A stretch of 64,000 bases of DNA from the NCBI GenBank assembly GCA_018001935.1, contig JAGNHB010000002.1, forward strand, positions 186,001 to 250,000. Direction: 5' to 3'. The DNA comes from Acidobacteriota bacterium. Its GTDB lineage: Bacteria; Acidobacteriota; JAAYUB01. The position numbers and the translations under genes are program-made. Every line of letters begins with the position of its first letter. Positions within the stretch are counted from its first letter, which is position 1. The notes under the pieces were generated by a model. The model was not told the origin of the DNA. It saw only the letters and a list, made by a program, of their open reading frames with translations, and ran no database searches. This document shows positions 16,063 through 25,358 of this stretch, piece after piece.

Positions 16063-16965
16063 TCAATGAACGACGGCGGCAGAGTGCGGCGCCCCGGTGA
16101 TTCCCGAGGGGAGGAACCGCGTCACGACGACGCGACCGGGCGTCGGGCCGTTCTCCAGCAACTGTGCGGCCCGCCGGCTCTGCGCTTCCGAGCGAAAGAC
16201 CCCGTACACGGAGGAACCGCTGCCGCTCATCAGGGCCGGGCAACCCCCCGCCGCACGGAGTTGATCCTTGATGCGCGAAAGCTCCGGATACGCTTTGAAG
16301 ACCACCGTTTCAAAGTCGTTCTCGGCCATCTGGAGCAGGGTGTCCGAATCCGGCGAAAACCCGCGCAAACGCGGAATATTAGTCGTTGCATCCGAATTTG
16401 TCAACAGCAAATTCAGCTGCCCGTACGCCCAGGGCGTGCTGACGACCACCGCGGGAAAGACCAGCACCACCCAGCACGGGGGGAGGTCCGGCAGCGGGAT
16501 GATCTCGTCCCCCCGGCCGATGCCGAGGGCGGTCCCCCCCGCCAGGAAAAAGGGGACGTCCGCCCCGAGGCCCCGCCCCAGCTCCGCCAGCGCCTCCCGC
16601 CCCAGCCCGGTCTTCCAGAGACGGTCCAGGCCGGCGAGCGTCGCGGCGGCGTCGGAACTCCCCCCGCCCAGGCCCGCCTTGTCGGGAATGTTCTTGAACA
16701 GCCGGATGCGGGCGCCGGAGGTGGTCCCGGTGGCCTCCTTGAGCGCCTCGGCGGCACGGACGCAGAGGTTCGTCCCGTCGGTAGGGATCCCGGGGCGGTC
16801 GCACTCGAGGAGGACCCGGCCGTCCTCCCGCGGCTCCAGGACGACGCGGTCGGCCAGTTCCACGGTCTGGAAGAGCGTCCGCAGTTCGTGGTACCCGTCG
16901 GGCCTCCGAAAGAGGACCTTCAGGTACAGGTTGATCTTGGCGGGTGCGATCAGCTCGATGGCCAT
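16063..16965 (-). CDS. ispE: 4-diphosphocytidyl-2-C-methyl-D-erythritol kinase
   Basis: The 300-residue GHMP kinase begins MAIELIAPAKINLYLKVLFR, the IspE substrate-binding entry. It has the ATP-binding GHMP loop DKAGLGGGSSDAAATLAGL and the C-terminal GCPALMSGSGSSVYGVF motif. IspE phosphorylates CDP-methylerythritol in the MEP isoprenoid pathway. The start at 16965 follows the TonB-like stop by two bases. The frame is open further upstream, but that extension is a shadow of the neighbouring gene. Confidence 0.93.
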   Translation of the reverse strand: MAIELIAPAKINLYLKVLFRRPDGYHELRTLFQTVELADRVVLEPREDGRVLLECDRPGIPTDGTNLCVRAAEALKEATGTTSGARIRLFKNIPDKAGLGGGSSDAAATLAGLDRLWKTGLGREALAELGRGLGADVPFFLAGGTALGIGRGDEIIPLPDLPPCWVVLVFPAVVVSTPWAYGQLNLLLTNSDATTNIPRLRGFSPDSDTLLQMAENDFETVVFKAYPELSRIKDQLRAAGGCPALMSGSGSSVYGVFRSEAQSRRAAQLLENGPTPGRVVVTRFLPSGITGAPHSAAVVH

Positions 16966-16967
16966 GC

Positions 16968-17723
16968 CTACTTGAAGGAGATGCGCATCTCGCCGATGAC
17001 GGGGACGCTTTTGCCCTTGTGGAGAAACGGCTCGAATCGCCACTTCCGGACCGCCTGGAGAAGGTAAGGCACCAGGTAGGTGGGGCCCTCCATCAGTTCC
17101 ATGTCGGTGACGTGCCCGTAACGGTTCACGGTCAGCATCACCGTCACGCTCTTGGGCGGGTCGCGCTTGAGCAGTTCCTTGTTGAGGATCTCCGGAGCCT
17201 CGTACTTCTTGAGGTTCCCGGTCAGCACCTCCGTGGTCACGAAGATGCCGGCGCTCTTGACCTGGATGTAGCCGTAGACCAGCACCAGGGCCCCGATGAT
17301 GAAGATGCCCCCCCCGACCATGAGCATGTTGCGGTAGCCCTGCTGGTAATCCGAGGCGTAGACCGCGTCCTTGATGCTCTTGATGGCCAGGACCAGGCTT
17401 CGGTTGTTGATGCTGGCGGGGCTCCGCCGCAGATCGGCGGCCCGGGAGAGGACGTCGCGGGTGTCGCCCCGGCGCAGGTCGGTCACGCACTGCATCACCC
17501 GATCCTTGATGGTGGTACTCAGCTCGGGGTTCTCCCGCAGGGCCTCGTCCACGCTCTTGCTCGCGTCGGCGAGCCGGAGGTCGAAGATGGCCTGGGCGTC
17601 GGCCGTGGGGTAGTAAAAGTAGATGGTCCAGATCACCCCCGCCAGGACCAGGACGGTCCCGACCGGCAGGAGCATCATCTTTCGAAGGCTCTGCTTCATC
17701 TTGGCCATTTTCAGAAAGCTCAT
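16968..17723 (-). CDS. Two-segment membrane protein with TonB-like C-terminal domain
   Basis: The 251-residue protein has membrane helices at about 17-36 (LLPVGTVLVLAGVIWTIYFY) and 132-150 (MLMVGGGIFIIGALVLVYGY), with a helical region of about 95 residues between them. The C-terminal 90 residues carry SVTVMLTVNRYGHVTDMELM and LLQAVRKWRFEPFLHKGKSV, the pattern of the TonB C-terminal fold. Ordinary TonB has one anchor and a Pro-rich linker; this has two anchors and no Pro-rich stretch, so it is unlikely to span the periplasm. No ExbB/ExbD genes are nearby. It lies two bases ahead of ispE, so the genes are co-transcribed. Confidence 0.72.
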   Translation of the reverse strand: MSFLKMAKMKQSLRKMMLLPVGTVLVLAGVIWTIYFYYPTADAQAIFDLRLADASKSVDEALRENPELSTTIKDRVMQCVTDLRRGDTRDVLSRAADLRRSPASINNRSLVLAIKSIKDAVYASDYQQGYRNMLMVGGGIFIIGALVLVYGYIQVKSAGIFVTTEVLTGNLKKYEAPEILNKELLKRDPPKSVTVMLTVNRYGHVTDMELMEGPTYLVPYLLQAVRKWRFEPFLHKGKSVPVIGEMRISFK

Positions 17724-17767
17724 CGGACTAACCTCTCTCCGTCGGTGATCTTCCCTTCACAAACCCC

Positions 17768-17796
17768 TTGCGTTCGGAGGGAACTTGCCGTATATT
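17768..17796 (+). promoter_or_regulatory. Promoter of tRNA-Ala
   Basis: TTGCGT (17768-17773) and TATATT (17791-17796) are separated by 17 bases. The expected transcript start is about 20 bases before the mature tRNA. Confidence 0.6.
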
Positions 17797-17823
17797 GCGC
17801 CGCGCGGGTCCCTTGAAACCCGT

Positions 17824-17899
17824 GGGGTAATAGCTCAGCTGGAAGAGCGCGGCGTTCGCAACGCTGAGGTCGGGGGTTCAAATCCCCCTTACTCCACCA
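17824..17899 (+). tRNA. tRNA-Ala (CGC anticodon)
   Basis: A 76-base cloverleaf. The acceptor GGGGTAA pairs with TTACTCC, the D arm is GCTCAGCTGGAAGAGC, and the anticodon stem CGGCG/CGCTG frames the loop TTCGCAA with anticodon CGC. The T arm is GGGGGTTCAAATCCCCC, and ACCA is encoded at the 3' end. Confidence 0.95.
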
Positions 17900-17939
17900 G
17901 TTTGACGCCGACGGCCGATGGCCGTCGGCGTTCGTGTTT

Positions 17940-18278
17940 TCAGTGCCAGTTCTTCTCATGGCAGGCATAGCACGAGGGTGCCCCTGGGCCCCCCTTCAGG
18001 TCCTGCCCGTGGCAGGAAGCGCAGTTGGAGAGGGGGTCCTTCATCCCGGGTTTGTGCAGGGCGCCCTTCTTCTCCCGAACGTGGTCGGCCGGGACTTTCT
18101 TCCCGGGCCCCCGGGCGGGGGCCTGACCGGGTGAGGCGGCCGGCGGGCCGGCGGCGGCAGGGGGGGCGGTCGGCGGCGGTCCCCCGCCGCAGGCGAACAA
18201 CGTCAATGCCAGCATCGACAGGACGAGAAGGCGGCGCAGGGCCTTCAGGGCCCCCGCCCGACATGAGAAGGGATGCAT
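17940..18278 (-). CDS. Small diheme c-type cytochrome lipoprotein
   Basis: The 112-residue product has an N-terminal helix ending in a lipobox (LSMLALTLFACGGG), a 30-residue Pro/Ala-rich linker and two heme-binding CxxCH motifs, CASCH and CYACH, 19 residues apart at the C-terminus. It fits a lipid-anchored periplasmic cytochrome or a cytochrome-c7-like electron carrier. The second site is near the end (CHEKNWH). The start at 18278 leaves a standard signal peptide, with AGGTGG just upstream. No other electron-transport gene is beside it. Confidence 0.78.
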   Translation of the reverse strand: MHPFSCRAGALKALRRLLVLSMLALTLFACGGGPPPTAPPAAAGPPAASPGQAPARGPGKKVPADHVREKKGALHKPGMKDPLSNCASCHGQDLKGGPGAPSCYACHEKNWH

Positions 18279-18479
18279 CTTCCACCTCTGGACTGAAGAT
18301 CCGTGGGCAACCCGGCCGGACTCGACGCAAACCCTCTCCACCCCCGGTTTCTCCCTGGTTCAGGATACGCCGGCTTGCCGTCAATTCATGGTTGAAGCAT
18401 ATCCGGTGACCGAACGAAATGTCAACGGGAAAACGGGGAGAAGGTGAAATCTCTCTGTAATCCCGGAGCTTTCCCACCC

Positions 18480-19649
18480 TCAGCCGCCGTATCCGGCCCT
18501 GAACTCGTCGAGGCTGAGGCGCTGACTCTCATAAGGGGGCCCAAGACAAGCCCGGAGGGCGGAAAGCCGGCCGTGCGGCATCCCGTCCGAACCGAAGAGG
18601 AGGTCTTCGCCCGGCCGGTAGCCAACCTCGTCGATGAGCATCCGGAACGGGTTGTTGGCCCTGCGCTGGGTCTCGGAGAGGCGGTCGGCGTAGTCCTCCG
18701 AGTCGGAGCTGAAGTTGGGCTGCATGGAAAGGGTCACGCCGAGTCGCCGGGCCCGGACCGCCAGCGGGCAGTCGATGAACTGGGCGTGCTCGATCCGGAG
18801 CCGGGGCAGGGCGCACCCTTCCCCGGACAGCTGTTCGAGGACGGTGACAACCTGCGCCAGGGCGCGGTCGCCGATGGCGTGGACGGACACCGCCTTCGCG
18901 CTCGCGGCCGCCCGGCGGAGCGCGGCTTCGAGGCCCGCGTCCGAGTGCACCAGAAGGCCCGCCGAGCCGTCGGGGTACCCCGCTGCAAGCGCCGCGGTGC
19001 GCATGCCCAGGGCCCCGTCGGCGAAAAGCTTGACCCCGTCCACGCGGTCCCGGCCCCGCGGGCCCAGGCCGGCGAAGACCTCCGGCGAGGCCCAGGACCG
19101 TATCCGGCCGGCGAAGGGCGAGCCGTCGACCAGGTCGAGGAAAGACTCCCCGGGGATGAGCATGTCGTCCACGCGGTCCACGCCCATCGCCGCCATGGAC
19201 GCCATGAACGCCGCCAGCTTCCCCGCGTCGATCCCCGCCGTCCGGGTGAGGAACACCAGGATCTGCGGCAAACGGGTCTCGCACCAGAGCGGGTCACGCC
19301 AGTGGCGGACGATCCCGGGGAAGGTCGGGCCGAGCGCCGCTTCCGCGGCCCGGTTGAGGACGAAACCGTGCAGGGAGACGTTGACGACCACCAGGGGGGG
19401 GAAGGCATCCAGACGGGACGCCGTGAAGCCGTAGCGCCCCCCGTGCCAGCCGATGGCGACGGTCACGGCCGCCCGGTCGAAGCCGGACAGGAGGTCCAGG
19501 GCCTCGTTTTCCGAGCGGGCGCCGGACAGGTCGATCGCACCGCCCAGGGCCGCGTAGAGGGAGACATGGTTGTGGTGGTCCCGGATCGGGTTCAAGCCCG
19601 CCTCGATGGCCCCGGGACCGTTTCCGGCGGGGGAAGGCTCAGAAGCCAT
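18480..19649 (-). CDS. Amidohydrolase family protein (YtcJ-like, shortened)
   Basis: The 389-residue protein carries metal-site motifs of amidohydrolase_3 enzymes: an N-terminal HHNHV pair, the lysine segment VDGVKLFADGALGMRT, the histidines in AVSVHAIGDRAL and RIEHAQFID, and the aspartate in FGSDGMPHG. These enzymes hydrolyse amide or ester bonds using one or two metals. Typical YtcJ-like members are about 530 residues with an N-terminal beta-sandwich; this one starts nearly at the metal motif and lacks that half. Its start overlaps the end of the upstream gene by 11 bases. The substrate is unknown. Confidence 0.75.
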   Translation of the reverse strand: MASEPSPAGNGPGAIEAGLNPIRDHHNHVSLYAALGGAIDLSGARSENEALDLLSGFDRAAVTVAIGWHGGRYGFTASRLDAFPPLVVVNVSLHGFVLNRAAEAALGPTFPGIVRHWRDPLWCETRLPQILVFLTRTAGIDAGKLAAFMASMAAMGVDRVDDMLIPGESFLDLVDGSPFAGRIRSWASPEVFAGLGPRGRDRVDGVKLFADGALGMRTAALAAGYPDGSAGLLVHSDAGLEAALRRAAASAKAVSVHAIGDRALAQVVTVLEQLSGEGCALPRLRIEHAQFIDCPLAVRARRLGVTLSMQPNFSSDSEDYADRLSETQRRANNPFRMLIDEVGYRPGEDLLFGSDGMPHGRLSALRACLGPPYESQRLSLDEFRAGYGG

Positions 19650-20151
19650 ACCGGGACAGGGCCCGCTGGAGAGCGACCTGGAAGTCCCGCATGTCCTCGG
19701 GCGAAGGGCGGTAACCCTGTTCCTCGGGCATGAAACCCAGCCGGCCCATCTGGTCGACGAGCCACCCGGCCCGCTTGCCGTCGCCGAAGGTCACTTTTCC
19801 ACTCACGATGGAGCCGGGCTGGGTGATCTGGTCCACCTCGACCTGGACTCTCCCAGGGGCGGCGGGGGATGCCGCCGCCGCTTCGTCCGCGTACGCCCCG
19901 AGTTCCTCGGGGTCGTCGTCCCACCCGCCCGCCTCGTCGGCGTCGGCATCGGGAAGGACCGGGGCCGGCTCGGGGGGGGGCACGGCGGCAGACTTGAACG
20001 CGGCCTGGATGTCGTCCAGAAGCATGTGAACGTCGAGGTAGGTCATGGAGATCCCGAACTCGGATTCCAGCAGGTTCTGGATCTCGTAAACCTTCAAGCC
20101 CCGGTCGACCCAGGTATGAACGGCTTTCTCTTGTGCTTCCGTCAGTTTCAT
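19639..20151 (-). CDS. Conserved protein of unknown function
   Basis: The 170-residue protein begins MKLTEAQEKAVHTWVDRGLK and then has the helical stretch YEIQNLLESEFGISMTYLDV, like a small helix-turn-helix or coiled adaptor. A 50-residue Pro/Asp/Glu-rich linker leads to a strand-rich C-terminus (VQVEVDQITQPGSIVSGKVT, GKRAGWLVDQMGRLGFMP). I believe similar N-termini occur in proteins of Verrucomicrobiota-like bacteria, but no function is known. The open frame continues upstream; 20151 is chosen because the homologous part starts there. Confidence 0.65.
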   Translation of the reverse strand: MKLTEAQEKAVHTWVDRGLKVYEIQNLLESEFGISMTYLDVHMLLDDIQAAFKSAAVPPPEPAPVLPDADADEAGGWDDDPEELGAYADEAAAASPAAPGRVQVEVDQITQPGSIVSGKVTFGDGKRAGWLVDQMGRLGFMPEEQGYRPSPEDMRDFQVALQRALSRYGF

Positions 20152-20335
20152 GCGGATTCCTCCCGCGGATTGAGCTGCCGCCCGTCGCCCGGGGAGAAGG
20201 GAGAGCCCCGGGGGAGCGGAAAATCGCCATTTTAGCACGACGACGGCTTCCGCGGGGGAAAATCGTGAGGCTCCCGTCCCCCGGCGGGTCCCGGCAGGAT
20301 GGCGGGGGCCCGAACCGGCCGGGGCCCGTTCCGCT

Positions 20336-21127
20336 TCAGGGCGTTCGCCCTTCGGGAAGCGCCGGCTCCCGGGCAAAGGAGCCCCCCAGGAGCAGCCGCA
20401 TCGCCGTGTGGGCGGCGAGGAGCCCCATCAGGCCCGTCAGGGTGGGAAGGCTCCCGAGGACTCGGCGCTCCCTCCCGCGCCGCACCCCCGGGGGTGCCGT
20501 GTCCGGGTCTTCGGTCTCCGGCGGCAGGGGGATCGACCGGTCCACCGGTTCCACCGAGAACACGCAGGGGTGGTCCACCGGGAAGCCCCGCCGGCGGAGC
20601 AGCTTGCGGACCCGGCTCGCGAGCGGGCACTGGACGGCTTTCGACAGCGGCCCGACCCGCACCGCGGACGGGTCGGTGCGGAGGGCCGCGCCCATGCACG
20701 ACACGAGGGGGACCCCCCGCGCAAGGGCCCCGGCGGTCAGTTCCACTTTGGGGATCACGGCGTCGATGGCGTCCACCAGCAGGTCGATCCCGCCCCCGAG
20801 GACGAGGTCCAGGGATTCCCGGTGGGCGAAGAGCCGCAGGGGCTCCACCGCGCAGGCGGGGTTGATGTCGGCGACCCGCCGGGCCGCCACCTCCGCTTTC
20901 GGCTGCCCCAGCGTGGATTCCAGGGCGAAGAGCTGGCGGTTGATGTTGCTGCGCTGCACCCGGTCGAAATCCACCAGGCGCAGCCGGCCCACCCCGCCCC
21001 GCGCCAGGGCCTCGACGGCATAGGAGCCCACCGCCCCCAGGCCCACCACCGCCACGTGGGCGCGGCCCAGCCGGGCGGCCTTCTCCGGCCCGATCATCAG
21101 GTGCAGGCGTTGGAAGCGCGGGTCCAA
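20336..21127 (-). CDS. tcdA: tRNA threonylcarbamoyladenosine dehydratase (TcdA/ThiF family)
   Basis: The 263-residue E1-like enzyme begins with RFQRLHLMIGPEKAARL. It has the adenylate-binding AVVGLGAVGSYAVEALARGG and VDFDRVQRSNINRQLFALES, as in CsdL/TcdA. It adenylates t6A37 in tRNA to form the cyclic ct6A. A second, hydrophobic element near the C-terminus (GLMGLLAAHTAMRLLLG) is typical of TcdA. It is four bases downstream of cdaA and is the last gene of the cluster from tilS. Confidence 0.85.
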   Translation of the reverse strand: MDPRFQRLHLMIGPEKAARLGRAHVAVVGLGAVGSYAVEALARGGVGRLRLVDFDRVQRSNINRQLFALESTLGQPKAEVAARRVADINPACAVEPLRLFAHRESLDLVLGGGIDLLVDAIDAVIPKVELTAGALARGVPLVSCMGAALRTDPSAVRVGPLSKAVQCPLASRVRKLLRRRGFPVDHPCVFSVEPVDRSIPLPPETEDPDTAPPGVRRGRERRVLGSLPTLTGLMGLLAAHTAMRLLLGGSFAREPALPEGRTP

Positions 21128-21131
21128 GGGG

Positions 21132-21965
21132 TCAGCCCTGCTCGGGGTTTTCCCGTTCGGGCGAGGAGAACGGCCGGAAGCGTTTCGCCCGCTGCGCCAC
21201 GTTCTGCCGGAGGAAGGCGGCGAGGGCGTCGGAGTCGTCCATCCGCTTCAGCTTCCCCTCTACGGCAATGGAAATCCGGCCCGTCTCCTCCGAAACCACC
21301 ACGGCGATGGCGTCCGTCTCCTCGGTGATCCCGATGGCGGCCCGGTGACGGGTCCCGTACTCCTTGCTCAGGTGCGGCTCCAGCGTGAGGGGCAGAAAAC
21401 ACGAGGCGGCGGCGATCCGGTCCTTCTGGACGATCACGGCCCCGTCGTGGAGGGGCGTCTCGGGGTGAAAGACCGTCACCAGCAGGTCGTAGGAGAGGTT
21501 GGAGTTCAGCATGATGCCGTTCTCCATGTAGTTCCGCAGCCCCACCGCGCGCTCGACGATGATCAGGGCGCCGATCCGCTTGGACGACAGGGTGACGGCC
21601 GCCAGGGCGATCTCCTCGTAGTCCAGCACTTTCTCCTTCGGCATGAAGAGGCGGAACAGCCGCGTGGAGCCGATGTCGGACAGGATCTTCCGGATCTCGT
21701 CCTGGTAGAGGACGATGAGGGCGAAGGCCATGACCGGGGCGAAGTTGGCGAGGATGCGGCGCGACAGGGGGAGTTCCAGCCGCTCGGCGATGAAGTAGCC
21801 GAGAATCAGGAAGGCGATCCCCACCGCCATCTTCGCGGCCCGGGTCCCCCGGATGACGACGAGGAGCCGGTACGCCACCAGCGACACCAGGAGGATGTCG
21901 ACAACCTCCGTCGGGCTGACCGGAAGGTTCTTCAGGAAAGCGGCGATCTCCGTGAAGATGTTCAT
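21132..21965 (-). CDS. cdaA: Diadenylate cyclase CdaA
   Basis: The 277-residue enzyme has three N-terminal membrane helices (about 15-95), a linker helix and a DAC domain. The catalytic motifs are HDGAVIVQKD (DGA) and YGTRHRAAIGITEETDA (RHR). It condenses two ATP into c-di-AMP, which controls potassium uptake and osmolyte balance in many bacteria. The product would be a plausible regulator of the Kdp system farther along the window, but that link is inference. It is one base downstream of folP. Confidence 0.93.
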   Translation of the reverse strand: MNIFTEIAAFLKNLPVSPTEVVDILLVSLVAYRLLVVIRGTRAAKMAVGIAFLILGYFIAERLELPLSRRILANFAPVMAFALIVLYQDEIRKILSDIGSTRLFRLFMPKEKVLDYEEIALAAVTLSSKRIGALIIVERAVGLRNYMENGIMLNSNLSYDLLVTVFHPETPLHDGAVIVQKDRIAAASCFLPLTLEPHLSKEYGTRHRAAIGITEETDAIAVVVSEETGRISIAVEGKLKRMDDSDALAAFLRQNVAQRAKRFRPFSSPERENPEQG

Positions 21966-21966
21966 C

Positions 21967-22812
21967 TCACCCTTCGCTCTCGTCCCGCACGGCCCGGGCC
22001 ACCCGCAGGGCCTGGACGGTCTCCCGGACGTCGTGGCACCTCAGGATGGCCGCACCCCGCTCGGCCGCCAGGACCGCGGCGGCAACGGAACCGCCGAGCC
22101 GGTCCTGGACCGGAGCGCCGGACACTTTCCCGATAAAGGATTTTCGGGATGCTCCGACGAGGATCGGGCGTCCGAATTCGGAAAAATGACCCAGACGGTT
22201 CAGAAGAACCAGGTTGTCCTTGACCGTCTTTCCGAATCCGATTCCCGGATCTAGAATGATCTTAACCGGGTCGACGCAAAGATGCAAGACCGATTCAAAA
22301 AACCCGTGCACATCCTCGAGGATGTCCGGCGAAGGCGAAAGTTGCTGCATGGTCTCGGGCGTCCCCCGCATGTGCATCGTCACCACCGCCGCGCCCGACC
22401 GGGCCACGAGGGCGGCCATGGCGGGGTCCCGCAGGCCGGAGATGTCGTTGACGATCTCGGCCCCGGCGTCCAGCGCGGCATCGGCCACCGACGGTTTCCG
22501 GGTGTCGACCGAGACCGGGAGGTCCAGGCGCCGGGCCAGCTCGCGGATGACCGGGACCACCCGGCGGAGTTCCTCGTCGGTCGGGATGGGGAAGGCCCCC
22601 GGCCGTGACGACTCCCCGCCCACGTCGAGGATGGCGGCGCCGTCCGCGGCCAGTTGAAGGGCGCGGTCCACGGCGGCGGCGGGGTCGAGCCAGAGGCCGC
22701 CGTCTGAAAACGAATCGGGGGTGACGTTGATCACCCCCATGACCATCGGTTCCGTCCCGCAGACGATCCGACGGCGACCCGTATCGACGATGCGCAAACC
22801 CGGTCGTCTCAT
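21967..22812 (-). CDS. folP: Dihydropteroate synthase
   Basis: The 281-residue TIM-barrel enzyme shows [15 protein letters not shown], the pterin-site [23 protein letters not shown] and the phosphate-site [12 protein letters not shown]. The C-terminal [16 protein letters not shown] carries the sulfonamide-binding Lys/Ser. It joins p-aminobenzoate with dihydropterin pyrophosphate in folate synthesis. It overlaps the ftsH end by four bases (ATGA), the order conserved in many genomes. Confidence 0.95.
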   Translation of the reverse strand: MRRPGLRIVDTGRRRIVCGTEPMVMGVINVTPDSFSDGGLWLDPAAAVDRALQLAADGAAILDVGGESSRPGAFPIPTDEELRRVVPVIRELARRLDLPVSVDTRKPSVADAALDAGAEIVNDISGLRDPAMAALVARSGAAVVTMHMRGTPETMQQLSPSPDILEDVHGFFESVLHLCVDPVKIILDPGIGFGKTVKDNLVLLNRLGHFSEFGRPILVGASRKSFIGKVSGAPVQDRLGGSVAAAVLAAERGAAILRCHDVRETVQALRVARAVRDESEG

Positions 22813-24743
22813 GCCGGTGCGGGCCTCTGCTTCGGCTGCACCAGCCCCCCCGACACGGCTTCCTCCCCGGCGTTTTCGGGTCGTGTCGGCTTGTCGGGCC
22901 CCGCCGGGGTCCGGGGCACCCGGATGGGCTCACCGTTGATGATGGCGGTGATCTCCGCGGCGTCCAGGACCTCGTACTCCAGGAGCGCGTTCGCGATCCG
23001 CTCCAGGGCGTCCCGGTTGTCCTGGATGATCTTCTCGGCCTCCCGGTAGCTCCCCACGACGATGCGCTGGATCTCCGAGTCGATGAGGACGGCGGTCTGC
23101 TCGCTGTAGTCCTTGTGGCGGGCGATCTCCCGGCCGAGGAAGATCTGCTCCTCCCGCTTGCCGAAGGAGAGGGGCCCGAGCTGCTCGCTCATCCCCCACT
23201 CGCAGACCATTTTCCGGGCCATCTCGGTGGCCCGCTCGATGTCGTTGGAGGCCCCCGTCGTGCGCACCCCGAGGAACTGCTCCTCGGCGATCCGGCCGCC
23301 CATGAGGACTTGCAGCTCGGCCTCGAGGTACTTCTGGGGGTAGGTATAGCGGTCGTCCACCGGCAGTTGCTGGGTGACGCCCAGCGCCATGCCGCGCGGG
23401 ATGATGGCCACCTTGTGGATGGGGTCGGCTTCCGGCAGGAGGGCGGCGAGGATGGCGTGCCCGGCCTCGTGGAAGGCGGTGATCCGCTTCTCCTCGTCCC
23501 GGATGATGAGCGATTTCCGCTCCTTCCCCATGAGGACCTTGTCCTTGGCGGTCTCGAAGTCCGCCATGGTCACGTCCTTCTTGCTGTAGCGGGCGGCGTT
23601 CAGGGCGGCCTCGTTCACCATGTTGGCCAGCTGGGCGCCCGAGAAGCCGGGGGAGGAACGGGCGATGACCTCGAGATCGACGTCCTTGTTGAGGGGGATT
23701 TTCTGGATGTGGACCTTGAGGATCTCCAACCGCCCCCGCACGTCGGGGAGGTTCACCACCACCTGCCGGTCGAAGCGCCCGGGGCGGAGGAGGGCGGGGT
23801 CGAGGACGTCCGGCCGGTTGGTGGCCGCGATGAGGATCACACCCTCGTTGGACTCGAAGCCGTCCATCTCCACCAGGAGCTGGTTGAGCGTCTGCTCCCG
23901 CTCGTCGTGCCCTCCCCCGAGGCCGGCGCCCCGGTGGCGGCCCACCGCGTCGATCTCGTCGATGAAGATGATGCAGGGCGCGTTCTTCTTCCCCTGCTCG
24001 AACAGGTCGCGGACCCGGGAGGCGCCCACGCCCACGAACATCTCCACGAAGTCGGAGCCGCTGATGGAGAAGAAGGGGACGTTGGCCTCCCCGGCCACGC
24101 AGCGGGCCAGGAGGGTCTTGCCCGTGCCGGGGGCGCCCACCAGCAGGACGCCCTTGGGGATCCGCCCGCCGAGTTTCTGGAACTTCTGGGGCTCCATGAG
24201 GAACTCCACCACTTCCCGCAGTTCCTCCTTGGCCTCGTCCACCCCCGCCACGTCCTTGAAGGTCACCTTCTTCTGCTGGTTGGTGAGCAGCCGGGCGCGG
24301 CTCTTCCCGAAGGAGAGGGCCTTGTTTCCGCTCCCCTGCATCTGGCGCATGATGAAGACCCAGAAACCGATGAACAGGAGGATGGGCAGCCAGAGCGAGA
24401 AAATCCAGGACACCCAGGAATCCTTGTCCACGGATTCCACGTTCACCCGGGCGGCGGAGCGGTAGAGTTCGTCGGATATCTGCGCCGACGAGTCCTCGGG
24501 GATCACCGTGGAAAAGCGCGTCTTGCGCCCCCCGCTCTCGAACTCGCCCCGGACCGTGGTCCCCTTCACCGTGGCGGTCTTCACCGCCTTCGACTCGAGG
24601 AGTTTCTTGAACTCGTCGTACTTGAGTTCCTTGACGGGGCCTTCCTGGTAATTGGAGTACACGCCGTACAACAGCACGACGGTCACGAGGATGGCGACCC
24701 AGAGCAGTATGTTTTTCGTGAAATTGTTCACACTTTCCTCCAT
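22809..24743 (-). CDS. ftsH: ATP-dependent zinc metalloprotease FtsH
   Basis: The 644-residue membrane protease has transmembrane helices at about 12-30 and 110-132 flanking a small periplasmic region. The AAA+ module carries [12 protein letters not shown] (Walker A), [11 protein letters not shown] (Walker B) and the second region of homology [20 protein letters not shown]. The M41 protease domain has [13 protein letters not shown] as its zinc site. It degrades membrane and regulatory proteins. A Pro-rich tail ([20 protein letters not shown]) ends the protein. It is separated from hpt by 72 bases. Confidence 0.96.
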   Translation of the reverse strand: MEESVNNFTKNILLWVAILVTVVLLYGVYSNYQEGPVKELKYDEFKKLLESKAVKTATVKGTTVRGEFESGGRKTRFSTVIPEDSSAQISDELYRSAARVNVESVDKDSWVSWIFSLWLPILLFIGFWVFIMRQMQGSGNKALSFGKSRARLLTNQQKKVTFKDVAGVDEAKEELREVVEFLMEPQKFQKLGGRIPKGVLLVGAPGTGKTLLARCVAGEANVPFFSISGSDFVEMFVGVGASRVRDLFEQGKKNAPCIIFIDEIDAVGRHRGAGLGGGHDEREQTLNQLLVEMDGFESNEGVILIAATNRPDVLDPALLRPGRFDRQVVVNLPDVRGRLEILKVHIQKIPLNKDVDLEVIARSSPGFSGAQLANMVNEAALNAARYSKKDVTMADFETAKDKVLMGKERKSLIIRDEEKRITAFHEAGHAILAALLPEADPIHKVAIIPRGMALGVTQQLPVDDRYTYPQKYLEAELQVLMGGRIAEEQFLGVRTTGASNDIERATEMARKMVCEWGMSEQLGPLSFGKREEQIFLGREIARHKDYSEQTAVLIDSEIQRIVVGSYREAEKIIQDNRDALERIANALLEYEVLDAAEITAIINGEPIRVPRTPAGPDKPTRPENAGEEAVSGGLVQPKQRPAPA

Positions 24744-24815
24744 CCGGAGCCGGACCGGTCATACTAGCAGACTATTGGGATGCGGGAAAGCGGAAAAAGG
24801 CTTCGACGCCGGGGC

Positions 24816-25358
24816 TCACCCCTTCAGCCTGGCCAGGAACGGCAACTGGCGGTACTGTTCGTGGAAGTCGAGACCGTACCCCATGACGAAGCACTCCTCG
24901 GTGTCCTCGAAGAGGGCGTAGTCGACCTTCAGGTCGGTCCGGCGCATCCACTTCTTGTCCAGCACGGCGCCGATGTGGACGGAGGCGGCCCCCCGCAGCT
25001 TGATGAGGTTGCGGATGTGGTCGATGATGATCCCCGTGTCCACCACGTCGCAGAGGAGGAGGACCGTCTTCCCGTTCATGTCGACGGTGGGGTAGATCAC
25101 CGCCTCCTCGATCTCCTTCACCTGGTTGTCGCCGATGAGGATGTCCTTGTAGTAGATGTTGACGAAGTGGCAGCCGACGGGCATGTCGATCTTCCGGAGG
25201 AGGTCGGCCATGAAGACGAACACCCCGCGCAGGATGCCCATGATCTGGAGGTCCCTGTTGCGGAAATCCCGGCGGATTTCCTTCGCCATCCGGGCGATTT
25301 CGCGGCGGATCTCCTGCTGTGTCTTCCAGACGACCAATCCGGGGTGAGCCTGCTTCAT
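24816..25358 (-). CDS. hpt: Hypoxanthine phosphoribosyltransferase
   Basis: The 180-residue enzyme has the type I phosphoribosyltransferase loop LLLCDVVDTGIIIDHI, the purine-site YALFEDTEECFVMGYGLD and the N-terminal IMGILRGVFVFMADLLR. It salvages hypoxanthine/guanine with PRPP. Its ATG overlaps the tilS stop (ATGA). It is next to ftsH as in many bacteria, so the tilS-hpt pair is probably translated together. Confidence 0.93.
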   Translation of the reverse strand: MKQAHPGLVVWKTQQEIRREIARMAKEIRRDFRNRDLQIMGILRGVFVFMADLLRKIDMPVGCHFVNIYYKDILIGDNQVKEIEEAVIYPTVDMNGKTVLLLCDVVDTGIIIDHIRNLIKLRGAASVHIGAVLDKKWMRRTDLKVDYALFEDTEECFVMGYGLDFHEQYRQLPFLARLKG

